This document shows, in pieces, positions 1 through 9,527 of a DNA stretch of 45,586 bases. A model generated the notes under the pieces. That model saw nothing but the letters and a program-made list of their open reading frames with translations, ran no database searches and had not been told where the DNA came from. Positions within the stretch are counted from its first letter, which is position 1. Each line of letters starts with the position of its first letter. The position numbers and the translations under genes were made by a program. Origin of the DNA: Ignavibacteriae bacterium HGW-Ignavibacteriae-2 (GTDB lineage Bacteria > Bacteroidota > Ignavibacteria > Ignavibacteriales > Melioribacteraceae); the NCBI GenBank assembly GCA_002839805.1, contig PGYT01000019.1:1-45586 (forward strand), read 5' to 3'.

Positions 1-142
1 AATAGATTTATGAAAAGCTCGTTTGTTATAAGAGTTATATGTGTATTTAACAAAAAGAAGAAATTAGTTATTTGATTTATGCGCAGGCAATAGATATATT
101 CTGAAACAAAACTTAGAACACTTCCCGGATAATTATGATTAA
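1..142 (+). other. Left-edge fragment, possible tail of an upstream gene
   Basis: No complete gene lies here. Three short open stretches follow one another in different frames: one open from the window edge to a TGA at 73-75, one from after the TAA at 48-50 to a TGA at 102-104, and one from after the TAG at 65-67 to a TAA at 140-142. The last ends ...LEHFPDNYD and its stop overlaps the ATG of the permease at 135, as in a translationally coupled gene pair. The region could be the end of a substrate-binding protein gene damaged by frameshifts, or plain non-coding DNA. I cannot decide between these from 140 bases. Confidence 0.22.
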
Positions 143-902
143 GCTATTAACTGAAAATAAAACGCTGCTTATAACAAGGGCAAAGTTTGGATTCACAATT
201 TTATTCGTATATGTGACCCTCTTCGAACTTGTATTACCGGTAAATAAAATATTACCCCGACCTACACTTCTTTGGGAATCTTTACTTTCTGTATGGAAAG
301 ACTACAACCTTATATTCGAATTATCAGTTACAACTCTCGTTGTTTATTCCTCAATAATAATCGGATATTTATTGGTATGGTTAACAAGAATTCCAATGTT
401 TAAACTGTTAAGTTACTTTGGGGATGGTTTTAGTAATATGCGAATTTTTCGTTATTTTCCAGCTTTTTTTTACGCTGTAATTTTTGCGTTCTGGTTTCCA
501 GAATCAATTACCGCTGAGTTTTTTTTCGCGCTTGTGGCCGTAACATTCTATATGATTGTGTCAATTAAGGAAAATCTTGAAACAATTACCGATAGCCACT
601 TAGTGGTAGCAAATAATTTGAAAATATCTGGGAAAAAATTATTTGGAGAAATATTCTGGAAAAATCTTCAACCGGCGGTTTTTAATTCTATTTTGAAAAT
701 TCATTATTTTGTATGGATATTGATTTTGGTTTTCGAATATGTCGGGGATTACGCGGGTCTTGGTCACGTTTATAATCAAGCTCTCGTATACAACGATTTT
801 GCCGGTCTGTTCTCTCTAGCGATTTATATAGCTCTGTTGATTTGGTTTGGGGATTCAGTTATAAAATTCACGAAATCGAAAATTATTTACTGGGAGAATT
901 AA
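135..902 (+). CDS. ABC transporter permease, nitrate/sulfonate/taurine type
   Basis: Inner-membrane subunit of an ABC importer, 255 residues, close to the usual 250-280 for SsuC/TauC/ThiX-like permeases. The N-terminal hydrophobic segment is followed by a loop LPRPTLLWESL, which resembles the LPSP..v loop of this family. About six membrane segments follow. A cytoplasmic coupling region resembling the EAA motif lies around residues 155-185 (ANNLKISGKKLFGEIFWK), but it lacks the usual EAA..G core. The TTG of the ATPase gene begins directly after the stop codon, so the two form one unit. The substrate is not readable from the sequence; sulfonates, nitrate, thiamine precursors and others are all possible. 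No substrate-binding protein gene is visible, though it could lie upstream of the window. Confidence 0.8.
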   Translation: MIKLLTENKTLLITRAKFGFTILFVYVTLFELVLPVNKILPRPTLLWESLLSVWKDYNLIFELSVTTLVVYSSIIIGYLLVWLTRIPMFKLLSYFGDGFSNMRIFRYFPAFFYAVIFAFWFPESITAEFFFALVAVTFYMIVSIKENLETITDSHLVVANNLKISGKKLFGEIFWKNLQPAVFNSILKIHYFVWILILVFEYVGDYAGLGHVYNQALVYNDFAGLFSLAIYIALLIWFGDSVIKFTKSKIIYWEN

Positions 903-1652
903 TTGAGTCGGTTATTTGAAATAAAAAATCTCTCAAAAGAATTTACGGATTCAACAGGATTTGTCAACAAGCTTTTTTCCGATTTAAATTTTTCTTTTAC
1001 AGAGGGTATAACAACAATATTGGCTCCTGTGGGTTCAGGAAAAACTACTTTGTTAAAAATAATTGCCGGCCTGCAAAACCCAACCTCTGGAAACGTTTTA
1101 ACGGAATCAGAGAGTTTAATATTTATTCCGTCGCAATATTCAATTTTCCCTTGGCTGAATGTAAAGGATAATATTTTATACGATCTAAAAGATATTGATG
1201 TTAAGGAATTTAAAAGGGTTATCGAAATTGTTGGTTTGGATGGATACGAGGATCATTTTCCAAAATCTATTAATTCTGGATTCGTTTTCCGCGTTGCTCT
1301 CGCACGTTCAATTATAAGAAAACCTGATCTTATTTTAGTAGATGAACCATTTACAGATTTAAATCCAACAGTATTAATAAAAATACTTCAATTGGTGAGA
1401 AAAATTTGGGAGACCGAAAGTATTCCGGTTTTAGTTGGAACAACAAATATTAGTTCAGCGCTTTTTCTAAGTGATAAAATATTTCTAATGCAAAAGAATC
1501 CCGGCGCGATTATTTATGAGACAGATGTTAAGTTTAACTCCGGCAGGGATATAAATCTATTTAATCAGCCAGATTTTATAGAAAAAAAATTAAAATTAGA
1601 ATCGGAAATTAATTCTTTGGAATCATCCAAGCTGCATAAATTTATAATGTAG
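903..1652 (+). CDS. ABC transporter ATP-binding protein with divergent motifs
   Basis: Cytoplasmic ATPase partner of the preceding permease, 249 residues. Walker A is APVGSGKT (41-48) and Walker B is LILVDE (143-148), both intact. Other motifs are worn. The signature is INSGF (123-127) instead of LSGGQ. The switch (H-loop) position, normally THD, reads TTN (180-182), so the histidine is replaced by threonine. The Q-loop region reads PSQYSIFPW, with its glutamine shifted by one relative to relatives. The start is TTG, directly after the permease stop, with GGGAG at 892-896 as ribosome binding site. The family assignment is sure. Whether it hydrolyses ATP normally is doubtful. Confidence 0.82.
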   Translation: MSRLFEIKNLSKEFTDSTGFVNKLFSDLNFSFTEGITTILAPVGSGKTTLLKIIAGLQNPTSGNVLTESESLIFIPSQYSIFPWLNVKDNILYDLKDIDVKEFKRVIEIVGLDGYEDHFPKSINSGFVFRVALARSIIRKPDLILVDEPFTDLNPTVLIKILQLVRKIWETESIPVLVGTTNISSALFLSDKIFLMQKNPGAIIYETDVKFNSGRDINLFNQPDFIEKKLKLESEINSLESSKLHKFIM

Positions 1653-1655
1653 AAA

Positions 1656-3200
1656 ATGAAGAAAAAAATTGAAAAATTAATCGAAATAAAAAAAACAGCC
1701 CTTAACGGTGGCGGCTTGGAGAAAATTAAACAGCAGCACGATAAGGGTAAATTAACGGCGCGAGAACGAATTGGTCTTTTAGTTGACGAAGGTAGTTTCG
1801 ACGAAGTTGATATGTTAGTTAAACACCGCTGTGAAGACTTTGGACTTGGACAACAAAAGTATTTGGGCGATGGTGTAGTAACCGGATTCGCTAAAATTGA
1901 CGGGAGGCCGGTAGCTTTATTTAGTCAGGATTTTACAGTGTTCGGCGGTTCACTTTCTGAGGCCCACGCAGAAAAAATATGTAAAATACAGGATATGGCT
2001 CTTAAAGTTGGAATACCTGTTATTGGTTTGAATGATTCCGGTGGCGCCAGAATACAGGAAGGTGTTGTTAGTTTAGGCGGATATGCCGAGATATTTTTAC
2101 GAAATACTCTCTCCTCGGGAGTTATACCTCAAATTAGCGCGATATTAGGACCATGTGCAGGGGGTGCCGTTTATTCTCCCGCGATAACTGATTTTGTGTT
2201 TATGGTTAATAAAACCAGTCAGATGTTTGTTACAGGACCCTCTGTTGTAAAAACTGTAACGCATGAGGAAGTAACCATGGAAGAACTGGGCGGGGCCGAT
2301 ACGCACTCCATAAAAAGTGGTGTTGCTCATTTTGCCTTTCAAACAGAAATTGAATTATTGAGTTCGATAAGAAAATTGTTCGGCTATCTGCCGCTGAATT
2401 GGAAGGACAGACCGATCGAAAAAGATTTCGATTATAATCAGAATTTATTAGTGCCTAAACTTGATGAAATTATTCCCAGCCAGGCCAACATACCTTACAA
2501 TATGCACGATATTATTTTAGAATTACTTGACGATAACGATTTTCTTGAGGTTCATAAACATTACGCTGAAAACCTTATAGTTGGTTTCGGAAGAGTGGGT
2601 GGATTAAGCGTTGGAATAGTTGCCAATCAGCCGGCTGTACTAGCCGGAGTACTGGATATTAACGCTTCCATAAAAGGTGCTAGGTTTATTAGATTTTGTG
2701 ATTCGTTTAATATTCCTTTACTTGTTTTGGAAGATGTGCCCGGATTTATGCCCGGAACTGACCAGGAATGGAACGGAATTATTCGTCACGGATCAAAGTT
2801 GCTTTTCGCTTTTTGCGAGGCCACAGTTCCAAAAGTAACTGTTATTACAAGGAAGGCTTACGGGGGCGCTTATGATGTTATGAACTCCAAACATATTCGC
2901 GGTGACTTTAATTACGCTTGGCCTTCGGCGGAAATTGCAGTTATGGGACCAAAAGGAGCAGTTGAAATAATTTTTAAAAAAGAAATTTCTGAGTCAGATA
3001 ATTCAGAACAAAAATTAGAAGAAAAATTGAAGGAATATGTAGAAAAATTCGCTAATCCTTATGTAGCCGCTGAGCGCGGTTACATTGATGACGTTATCAT
3101 TCCTAGTGAAACACGAAAAAAGCTTATAAATTCGTTCCAATTATTAAAAAATAAAGTAGATAAAAATCCACCCAGAAAACACTCCAATATTCCACTGTAA
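1656..3200 (+). CDS. Acyl-CoA carboxylase carboxyltransferase, propionyl-CoA type (PccB/MmdA)
   Basis: Transfers the carboxyl group between biotin and an acyl-CoA, most likely propionyl-CoA to or from methylmalonyl-CoA. The 514-residue length is standard. The N-terminal motif [13 protein letters not shown] is typical. The first oxyanion-hole region is [12 protein letters not shown] (about 165-176) and the second is AYGGAYDVM (about 401-409). The motif GADTHS also fits the propionyl-CoA carboxylase beta / methylmalonyl-CoA decarboxylase alpha group rather than the methylcrotonyl type seen at 17 kb. It starts three bases after the ABC ATPase stop, so it may be cotranscribed, although no functional link is evident. 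No biotin carboxylase or biotin carrier gene is in the window. MeaB, encoded at 20 kb, belongs to the same methylmalonyl-CoA pathway. Confidence 0.9.
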   Translation: MKKKIEKLIEIKKTALNGGGLEKIKQQHDKGKLTARERIGLLVDEGSFDEVDMLVKHRCEDFGLGQQKYLGDGVVTGFAKIDGRPVALFSQDFTVFGGSLSEAHAEKICKIQDMALKVGIPVIGLNDSGGARIQEGVVSLGGYAEIFLRNTLSSGVIPQISAILGPCAGGAVYSPAITDFVFMVNKTSQMFVTGPSVVKTVTHEEVTMEELGGADTHSIKSGVAHFAFQTEIELLSSIRKLFGYLPLNWKDRPIEKDFDYNQNLLVPKLDEIIPSQANIPYNMHDIILELLDDNDFLEVHKHYAENLIVGFGRVGGLSVGIVANQPAVLAGVLDINASIKGARFIRFCDSFNIPLLVLEDVPGFMPGTDQEWNGIIRHGSKLLFAFCEATVPKVTVITRKAYGGAYDVMNSKHIRGDFNYAWPSAEIAVMGPKGAVEIIFKKEISESDNSEQKLEEKLKEYVEKFANPYVAAERGYIDDVIIPSETRKKLINSFQLLKNKVDKNPPRKHSNIPL

Positions 3201-3272
3201 TATTTAAATTTCTTTTCGAAACTTAATAGTAGTATTGTCTTGGCTAAAAATAGTTGGCCTAAGATTTGATAT

Positions 3273-3322
3273 TGATAAGTTATTGTTTTTTAATAAAATA
3301 CGTACAATTACATAACTTATCA
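3273..3322. repeat. Perfect 11-bp inverted repeat before the LysM transglycosylase gene
   Basis: TGATAAGTTAT at 3273-3283 is the exact reverse complement of ATAACTTATCA at 3312-3322, with a 28-base spacer. The right arm ends one base before a consensus -35 box (TTGACA, 3324-3329). No T-tract follows, so an intrinsic terminator for the upstream operon is unlikely. A regulator-binding pair of half-sites or a structured element is possible. The 3201-3376 gap holds nothing else I recognise. Confidence 0.5.
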
Positions 3323-3323
3323 C

Positions 3324-3352
3324 TTGACAAAATTTATGTAAGGTAGTAGATT
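3324..3352 (+). promoter_or_regulatory. Putative sigma70-like promoter
   Basis: TTGACA at 3324-3329 matches the -35 consensus exactly. After a 17-base spacer, TAGATT at 3347-3352 matches four of six -10 positions. It lies about 30 bases upstream of the start of the LysM lytic transglycosylase. The call rests on consensus only. Bacteroidota relatives often use a different promoter type. Confidence 0.4.
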
Positions 3353-3382
3353 GCAATCAAATTTGAAAATTTTGGGGTGCCT

Positions 3383-6187
3383 TTGAAAAAGTTATTACTA
3401 GCCATAAACCTGATTGTTCTTACAATTATAATTAGTTCTTGCAGTATATTTGAAAACATATCAAAAAAGGATAATCTTGTTCCATCAGATTCCTTGGCGG
3501 TAATAGATCCCGGAATTGTAGTAAATGAATTATTAGAGCAAGCCCGATTAAAATATATAGACGCTTTAGCAAATCAGAATTTAGGCTATGTGGAATCCGC
3601 AATTAAAGCTTATGAAAACGCTCTTTCCACAATAACTCAACTCAGTTATTACCCAAGTATTAATGATAATCAAGCTTATGTAGAATTGGAAAACTCGATT
3701 GTTGATGATTATCAGACCTATGTCGATTCATTGGATGAATTGCCAGCAAATATTTCCATGACGGCCTTCGACGAATGGGTTAACAAGGGCGCGGCAGAAA
3801 TAGAATTAATTGACGATAATTCCCAGACTGATGAAACAACACCCGAACAAGTTATAATCGTAGGTGATTTTCCTCTTGAGGTTAACAATGCGGTAGAAAC
3901 TTATATCGAGTACTTTACCGGCAAAGGCGCAAAACATATCAATCTTTGGCTTAGTAGATCGGGCAAATATTTCCCCATGATGGCCAGAATATTTAATGAA
4001 GAAAAAGTACCTCAGCAGCTTATATTTTTGAGTATGATAGAAAGTGGTCTTAATCCGGTTGCTAGATCCTGGGCAAGAGCGGTAGGATTGTGGCAATTTG
4101 TTGCAGCAACTGGTAAAATGTATGACCTGAAAATTGATTTTTACCGTGACGAGAGAAAAGACCCCGAAAAGGCAACTCGGGCGGCTGCAAGACATTTGAG
4201 GGATTTGTATTCTACACTGGGTGATTGGAATCTTGCTTTAGCAGCTTATAACTCAGGAGAAGGAAGAGTTCGACGCGCAATGAGGAAAGCCGGATCAACA
4301 AACTTCTGGGCGATCAGAAAACATCTTCCAAAAGAAACACGAAACTATGTTCCGCAATATATAGCGGTTTCACTTATAACCGCCGAGCCTGAAAAATATG
4401 GTTTTACTGATATTAAGTACATGAAACCTATTGAGAATACAATTTTTAAAATTGGCGGTGCTGTGGATTTAGATGTTCTATCTAAATGCGCGGGAGTTAG
4501 CAAAGATGTTATTATGGAGTTAAATCCTGAACTAACACAACCGCATACACCTCCGAATTACGAAGGTGGATATCCATTACGAATTCCAAAAGTAAGTGAA
4601 TTGATTTTTGCCGAAAATCTTAAATCAATACCAAATGACGCAAAATTACAGTACGTTGTTCATACAGTAAAAAAAGGTGAAACCTTATCTCGTATCGCTG
4701 CGAAATATCATTTAGGTATTACCAACCTAGCCAAAGTAAACAATCTTTCTGTTAGGGCTAATATTTTTCCTAAACAAGAATTAAAGATACCTGTTTCCAG
4801 CATTAAGCAGACTGAATTTGCAGTTAGTACTGACCTAATGCCAGCACTCGAAGAGGCGGGTGATTTCTTGGATAACGCTCCTTATCAAATGATGTTAACA
4901 CAGAACAGCGATCCAAATAAATTCAAGAATATCTACGAAAAAGTTCTCAGTGATTCAATTGATATTATAATTCCTAAAGGCAAGGAAGTAGTCCAATATA
5001 CTGTGAGACCAAAAGATAACCTTGTAGACATAGCTGATATGTTTAATGTTCGTGTTTCGGATGTAAGAAACTGGAACAATATTCCTTATACATCAAATAT
5101 ACGGGTTGGTCAATCCATACAAGTATTCGTTCCAATTGAAAAGAAAAGCTATTATTCTAGTTTAGATAGTCTTTCGCGTGAACAGAAACTCGCTGTTATT
5201 TATGGTAACACAGGTGAATCCTGGATTAAACATAAAATAAGACGTGGTGAATCTTTATCCGCAATTGCTTATAAATACGGCGTAAGTGTTTCAAATCTAA
5301 AAAAATGGAATAATCTAAGAACTAATCGTATTGTTTCCGGTAAGATGTTGCAGATCAACTCCAATAAATTGAGTGGAGCCGACAGGGAAGCTAATTCAGT
5401 GTCAAGTACTTCACAGGGTAAATATATTCGTTACAAAATAAGAAAAGGTGATACTATTAGCGAAATTGCCGAACGCTACGGTGTATCTACAAACAATATA
5501 CGACAGTGGAATAATTTGAGAAATAATCAGATATACTCAGGAAAAACTATTAAAATTTATGATAACGGCGGATCATCAGTCTCGGGATCCAGTTCTTCTT
5601 TGGCCTCATCTTCAAATAATAATGATCCTTCACATTATTCAGTTAGAAGAGGGGATACTATAAGTCAAATCGCTGAAAGAAATGGTGTTTCAACAACCAA
5701 CCTTAAAAACTGGAATAATCTTACCTCAAATAAAATTAAAGTTGGTCAAAAACTTATAATTTATTCCGGAAGAAATAATAATCAATCGGTAGCAAAAAGC
5801 GACAGGAATATTGATACACAAAATAATATCTCCCAAAAAGATAATGTTGTAACCCATGTTGTAAAAAAAGGAGATACACTCGGTCAAATCGCGGAGAATT
5901 ACAATGTGTCCGCACAGGACATAAGAAACTGGAATAATATTTCCGGAAGCAAAATTATCCCAGGAAATAAGCTTGTTATTTATAAAAAAGACAATAACAA
6001 CTTGAGCCAAAATTCAACAAAGTCTGATAATAATAACGGAGATTCAAAAGTGCATAAAGTACGCGACGGCGAATCTTTGTGGATAATCGCGAAAAATTAT
6101 AATGTAAAAGTTTCTGATATTATTCAATGGAACGAGTTACAGGACGATAGAATAACAGTCGGTCTTAATCTCAAAATTTTGAATTAA
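3383..6187 (+). CDS. Lipoprotein lytic transglycosylase with seven LysM domains (MltD-like)
   Basis: Cleaves peptidoglycan glycan strands, probably as an outer-membrane-anchored lipoprotein. It has a lysine-containing N-terminus, a hydrophobic stretch and the lipobox ISSC near residue 20. A helical region precedes the SLT domain (about 190-320), with the catalytic glutamate in SMIESGLNP and the typical AVGLWQF and [10 protein letters not shown] motifs. Seven LysM repeats follow, each about 45 residues, with the recurring pattern GDTxxxIAxxYxV and WNN. At 934 residues it is longer than E. coli MltD, which has two LysM domains. I prefer the TTG start at 3383 because GGGG lies 5 bases upstream; the GTG at 3377 is the alternative. 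Low-complexity Ser/Asn linkers separate the later repeats. Confidence 0.92.
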   Translation: MKKLLLAINLIVLTIIISSCSIFENISKKDNLVPSDSLAVIDPGIVVNELLEQARLKYIDALANQNLGYVESAIKAYENALSTITQLSYYPSINDNQAYVELENSIVDDYQTYVDSLDELPANISMTAFDEWVNKGAAEIELIDDNSQTDETTPEQVIIVGDFPLEVNNAVETYIEYFTGKGAKHINLWLSRSGKYFPMMARIFNEEKVPQQLIFLSMIESGLNPVARSWARAVGLWQFVAATGKMYDLKIDFYRDERKDPEKATRAAARHLRDLYSTLGDWNLALAAYNSGEGRVRRAMRKAGSTNFWAIRKHLPKETRNYVPQYIAVSLITAEPEKYGFTDIKYMKPIENTIFKIGGAVDLDVLSKCAGVSKDVIMELNPELTQPHTPPNYEGGYPLRIPKVSELIFAENLKSIPNDAKLQYVVHTVKKGETLSRIAAKYHLGITNLAKVNNLSVRANIFPKQELKIPVSSIKQTEFAVSTDLMPALEEAGDFLDNAPYQMMLTQNSDPNKFKNIYEKVLSDSIDIIIPKGKEVVQYTVRPKDNLVDIADMFNVRVSDVRNWNNIPYTSNIRVGQSIQVFVPIEKKSYYSSLDSLSREQKLAVIYGNTGESWIKHKIRRGESLSAIAYKYGVSVSNLKKWNNLRTNRIVSGKMLQINSNKLSGADREANSVSSTSQGKYIRYKIRKGDTISEIAERYGVSTNNIRQWNNLRNNQIYSGKTIKIYDNGGSSVSGSSSSLASSSNNNDPSHYSVRRGDTISQIAERNGVSTTNLKNWNNLTSNKIKVGQKLIIYSGRNNNQSVAKSDRNIDTQNNISQKDNVVTHVVKKGDTLGQIAENYNVSAQDIRNWNNISGSKIIPGNKLVIYKKDNNNLSQNSTKSDNNNGDSKVHKVRDGESLWIIAKNYNVKVSDIIQWNELQDDRITVGLNLKILN

Positions 6188-6213
6188 TGGTTCTTTTAAT
6201 TACATTCTATTTG
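6179..6213 (+). promoter_or_regulatory. Weak promoter candidate for the riboswitch transcript
   Basis: TCTATTTG at 6206-6213 matches the Bacteroidota -7 box TAnnTTTG except for one base. A TTG at 6179-6181 lies 24 bases upstream, slightly farther than usual for the -33 box. Transcription would begin near 6220, just before the TPP aptamer. The call is tentative. Confidence 0.25.
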
Positions 6214-6225
6214 TAATAAAAAAGC

Positions 6226-6300
6226 AGTTAGGGGTGTCCCATCCGGGGCTGAGAACATACCCTTGAACCTGATCTGGATAATGCCAGCGTAGGAAAACGG
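6226..6300 (+). promoter_or_regulatory. TPP riboswitch (THI element)
   Basis: The conserved thiamine-pyrophosphate aptamer core is present in order: AGGGGTG at 6230-6236, GGGGCTGAGA at 6245-6254, ACCCTTGAACCTGATC at 6259-6274, and TGGATAATGCCAGCGTAGGA at 6275-6294. P1 can form between GTT (6227-6229) and AAC (6296-6298). The segment AAACGG (6295-6300) can also pair with CCGTTT (6322-6327) in the following terminator stem, giving a readable antiterminator. TPP binding should hold P1 closed, free the terminator and stop transcription of the TonB receptor, thiN and symporter genes. Confidence 0.95.
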
Positions 6301-6319
6301 TCAGAACAATTAAATGCCG

Positions 6320-6348
6320 AGCCGTTTCCCTGAACGGCTTTTTTATTT
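6320..6348 (+). terminator. Riboswitch-controlled intrinsic terminator
   Basis: AGCCGTT (6320-6326) pairs with AACGGCT (6333-6339) around a six-base loop. The hairpin runs straight into a T-rich tract to 6348. It lies between the TPP aptamer and the receptor start. Its left arm is complementary to AAACGG at the aptamer's 3' edge. Confidence 0.88.
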
Positions 6349-6375
6349 CTCTTAATATAAATTAGAGGAGTAGAT

Positions 6376-8844
6376 ATGAAACATTTAATTGTTTTTTTGT
6401 TTTTAATAACATTCAGTATATCCGCACAAAATTTTGCTGTTGAAGGATATGTTTATACTTCAACCGGAAAACCGCTGGAACTAGCTAACATTTCCATAGT
6501 CGCAACATCAATTGGTACCGTTACAAATGAGGAAGGCAAATTTATTTTATCCGGTAATTTCAAAGAATCGGATTTAATTCAAATCAGTTTTATAGGATTC
6601 GAAACAAAAAGAATCCCTGTAAAAGATTTGCTGTCAAATCAAAATACGATAATAATTTTGACAAATGCTGTAATCACCAGTCAAACAGTTCTTGTAAAAA
6701 GTTCGATAGGGCAGGAAGGTTTATCCCCCATGAGTTTTAGTAAAATAAAAAGAACAGAAATAGAAGAGGGTTATGTTAATCAGGATATCCCTGAATTATT
6801 GAGTTATTTACCCTCAACTACTTTTTATTCCGAAGGCGGCTCAGGTATAGGATATAACTATATTAGTATCCGAGGATTTGATCAACGAAGAATATCGGTT
6901 GCCATTAACGGAATTCCACAGAACGATCCTGAAGATCATAACGTCTATTGGGTCGACTTCCCGGATTTACTGGCGAGTACAGAATTGATTCAGGTTCAGC
7001 GCGGCGCAGGAGCAGGAGTAATAGGCTATCCATCTGTTGGTGGTTCAATCAATATAATAACATCCCCTTTTTCAAATGAACCTAAAATGGAATTTGATGT
7101 AAATACAGGAAGTTATAACACGCGAAAATATACGGCTTCTGTTGCAAGCGGATTAATTGATAATAAGTACTCGGTTTATATGAAACTCGGTAATTTACTA
7201 AGCTCGGGTTACCGAGAAAAAAATTGGGTCGATCTCAAATCCTATCATCTTTCGGCCGTACGTTACGATGAAAATATTACCACTCAAATTAATTTCTACG
7301 GCGGTCCCATAGAGGATGGTTTAACATATACTGGACTCCCTAAATTTGCCGTAAAGGACAGAAATTTGAGAAAACAAAACTTTTCCTACTGGGAGACTGA
7401 GGGCAATAAATATACTTATACATTAGATAGAAGAAAGGATGAAGTTGAAAGTTTTTCCCAACCTCATTATGAAATACTAAATGAATTTAGAATTAATGAA
7501 GATATAATTTTTAATTCGGCTTTATTTTTAGTGATAGGTAAAGGTTACTTTGATTACGATGGTTCCTGGAGCGTTTACTATGATGATTATTTCCGTCTGA
7601 ATGCTAATGGATACAATTCAGATTCTGTGCCTCAAAACGCTCTGATTAGAGCGCAGGTGGAAAATAAACAATGGGGCTGGATTCCAAGACTAAGTATCAA
7701 ACATAATTCGGGTGAATTGATTGTAGGTGGTGAAATTAGGTTTCACAAATCGTTACATTGGGGAGGTATAAATTATGCTGAAAACCTTCCTGCGGGTCTA
7801 ACAAAAGATTATCGCTATTATAGCTATAACGGTGGAAAAGATATAATTAATTTTTACGCTCATGAAATGTTTAACGCAACCGACAAATTGAATCTATTGG
7901 TTGAAGCTCAAATAGCTTATCATAATTATAAAATTAATAATGAACGTTATGAGGGTAATAATTTCGAAATAAACAATTTATTTTTTAATCCGCGTCTGGG
8001 TGTAAACTATAAATTTTCTCAAGCTTTAAGTAGTTTTATATCATTCGCAAGAGTATCCAGGGAACCGCGTTTAAAAACATATTACGACGCTGCCGAATCA
8101 AGCGGTGGAGAAGTTCCGCAATTTGAAATGTACGAAGACGGTTCATATAATTACAATAAACCGCTTGTTAAACCGGAAGTAATGAATAGTTTTGAACTTG
8201 GTGTAAAATACGATGTTCAGAATCTCTCAGCTTCGGTAAATATTTTTTATATGCTATTTAATGATGAGATTGTAAAAAAAGGGCAACTAGATAGATTCGG
8301 TCAACCGGTCACCGGGAATATTGATCAGACTATTCATTCAGGTATAGAACTTAGTTTGGGATCAAAATTTGCCGATATATTCGAAATAAAATCTAATGCA
8401 GCTTTTAGTAAAAATTATATAAACAAAGGGGTTTATTTTATTTCAGAAAACCAATCCATTGATCTGAAAGATAACAATATCAGCGGTTTTCCTGATGTAA
8501 CCGCAAATATTATTCTTAGTATGAACTATCGTGGTTTTTTCGCACAGTTGAGCGGAAAATATGTGGGTGCGTTCTTTTCGGATAATTATGATGATAATCT
8601 AACTGATTATTTAGTTGATCACCCGGGATTTGTTGATTATTATGACAATAAAGTGGACGCCTATTTTACAGCAAACTTTTTGGCGAGCTACAGAGTTAAT
8701 ATGTTGCCAGTATTTAAAACAGTGAAAATATTTTTACAGGTGAACAACATTTTTGATAATCTGTATGCAGCTTATGCCGTTGGAAAGGAATATTTCCCGG
8801 CGGCCGAAAGACATTTTACCGCAGGAGTAAATGTAGGTTTATGA
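6376..8844 (+). CDS. TonB-dependent outer membrane receptor, probable thiamine uptake
   Basis: Outer membrane active-transport receptor, 822 residues. It has a signal peptide ending near ISAQ (residue 18), a carboxypeptidase-regulatory-like beta-sandwich (about 22-105), a plug domain (about 125-230, with YISIRGFDQRR and SVGGSINIIT) and a 22-strand-type barrel. GAGGAG at 6365-6370 is a strong ribosome binding site. The TPP riboswitch upstream and the coupled thiamine pyrophosphokinase gene downstream (4-base ATGA overlap) predict thiamine or a thiamine phosphate as substrate. That specificity is inferred from context, not from residues. The domain order is common for SusC-like and other Bacteroidota receptors, but no SusD gene follows. 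Confidence 0.93.
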   Translation: MKHLIVFLFLITFSISAQNFAVEGYVYTSTGKPLELANISIVATSIGTVTNEEGKFILSGNFKESDLIQISFIGFETKRIPVKDLLSNQNTIIILTNAVITSQTVLVKSSIGQEGLSPMSFSKIKRTEIEEGYVNQDIPELLSYLPSTTFYSEGGSGIGYNYISIRGFDQRRISVAINGIPQNDPEDHNVYWVDFPDLLASTELIQVQRGAGAGVIGYPSVGGSINIITSPFSNEPKMEFDVNTGSYNTRKYTASVASGLIDNKYSVYMKLGNLLSSGYREKNWVDLKSYHLSAVRYDENITTQINFYGGPIEDGLTYTGLPKFAVKDRNLRKQNFSYWETEGNKYTYTLDRRKDEVESFSQPHYEILNEFRINEDIIFNSALFLVIGKGYFDYDGSWSVYYDDYFRLNANGYNSDSVPQNALIRAQVENKQWGWIPRLSIKHNSGELIVGGEIRFHKSLHWGGINYAENLPAGLTKDYRYYSYNGGKDIINFYAHEMFNATDKLNLLVEAQIAYHNYKINNERYEGNNFEINNLFFNPRLGVNYKFSQALSSFISFARVSREPRLKTYYDAAESSGGEVPQFEMYEDGSYNYNKPLVKPEVMNSFELGVKYDVQNLSASVNIFYMLFNDEIVKKGQLDRFGQPVTGNIDQTIHSGIELSLGSKFADIFEIKSNAAFSKNYINKGVYFISENQSIDLKDNNISGFPDVTANIILSMNYRGFFAQLSGKYVGAFFSDNYDDNLTDYLVDHPGFVDYYDNKVDAYFTANFLASYRVNMLPVFKTVKIFLQVNNIFDNLYAAYAVGKEYFPAAERHFTAGVNVGL

Positions 8845-9527
8845 AAATCGTGAAAGAAAATAAAAAAAAGAAATGCCTTATACTTGCAAACGGTAATAAA
8901 CCATCAAAATACTGGATTAACTATTTTATTCGAACAGGTTATAATTTTGTTATATGCGCCGATGGCGGAGCAGATAATGCTAAACAGTTGGGAATACAAC
9001 CTAAAATTATAATCGGGGATCTCGACTCAATTTCAGCGCAAACATTAAAACATTATGAAAATACGGCGCAAATTATCAAATATAAAAGACAGAACGATAC
9101 CGATCTGGAAAAAAGTATTAAATTCGCCGTTAAAAATGGATTCGAAGAAGTTGTGCTTTGCGGTGCCACAGGCAACAGACTTGATCATACATTCGGAAAT
9201 CTGGGAGTAGTGCTTAAATTTAACGATAAAATAAAAATTTTTCTTCACCATCATAAATCGATTCTTTACGCAATAAAAGGCTCTAATATTATCCCAACAC
9301 ATGAAGGTGAAACGATCTCATTTTATGGAATTGACAACAAAACTAAATTTATCTCAAAAGGATTAAAGTATCCGCTTCGAAATGTAAGTTTACCATTTGG
9401 TATTAGTGAAAGCACAAGTAATGTGGCGAAAACAAAAAATATTACTATTAAAATTTCCGGTGGAACTGGATTTGTAATCAGGGATCTGGAAACGGTTAAA
9501 AAATATGATCTCATTTTCCACGCTTGA
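8841..9527 (+). CDS. thiN: Thiamine pyrophosphokinase
   Basis: Converts thiamine plus ATP directly to thiamine pyrophosphate in the cytoplasm. The 228-residue length is normal. Family motifs are visible: CADGGADNAKQLGI (about 39-52), IIGDLDSIS (about 57-65), QNDTDLEKSI and GATGNRLDHTFGN (about 110-122), which form the ATP/thiamine-binding N-domain. A smaller beta-rich C-domain follows, with ISGGTGFVI. The start codon overlaps the receptor stop by 4 bases, and the gene runs 23 bases into the symporter gene, so all three are probably translated together under riboswitch control. It makes imported thiamine usable as cofactor and produces the TPP that closes the feedback loop. Confidence 0.95.
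   Translation: MKIVKENKKKKCLILANGNKPSKYWINYFIRTGYNFVICADGGADNAKQLGIQPKIIIGDLDSISAQTLKHYENTAQIIKYKRQNDTDLEKSIKFAVKNGFEEVVLCGATGNRLDHTFGNLGVVLKFNDKIKIFLHHHKSILYAIKGSNIIPTHEGETISFYGIDNKTKFISKGLKYPLRNVSLPFGISESTSNVAKTKNITIKISGGTGFVIRDLETVKKYDLIFHA

Noticed and set aside
135-3200. ABC transporter genes as a second thiamine-precursor system
   Set aside because: There is no riboswitch upstream in the window and no thiamine gene next to it; the following gene is an acyl-CoA carboxylase.
5212-6187. Direct repeats at DNA level suggesting a mobile or CRISPR-like array
   Set aside because: The repetition is explained by the LysM protein modules, which are spaced about 135-280 bases apart and diverged.
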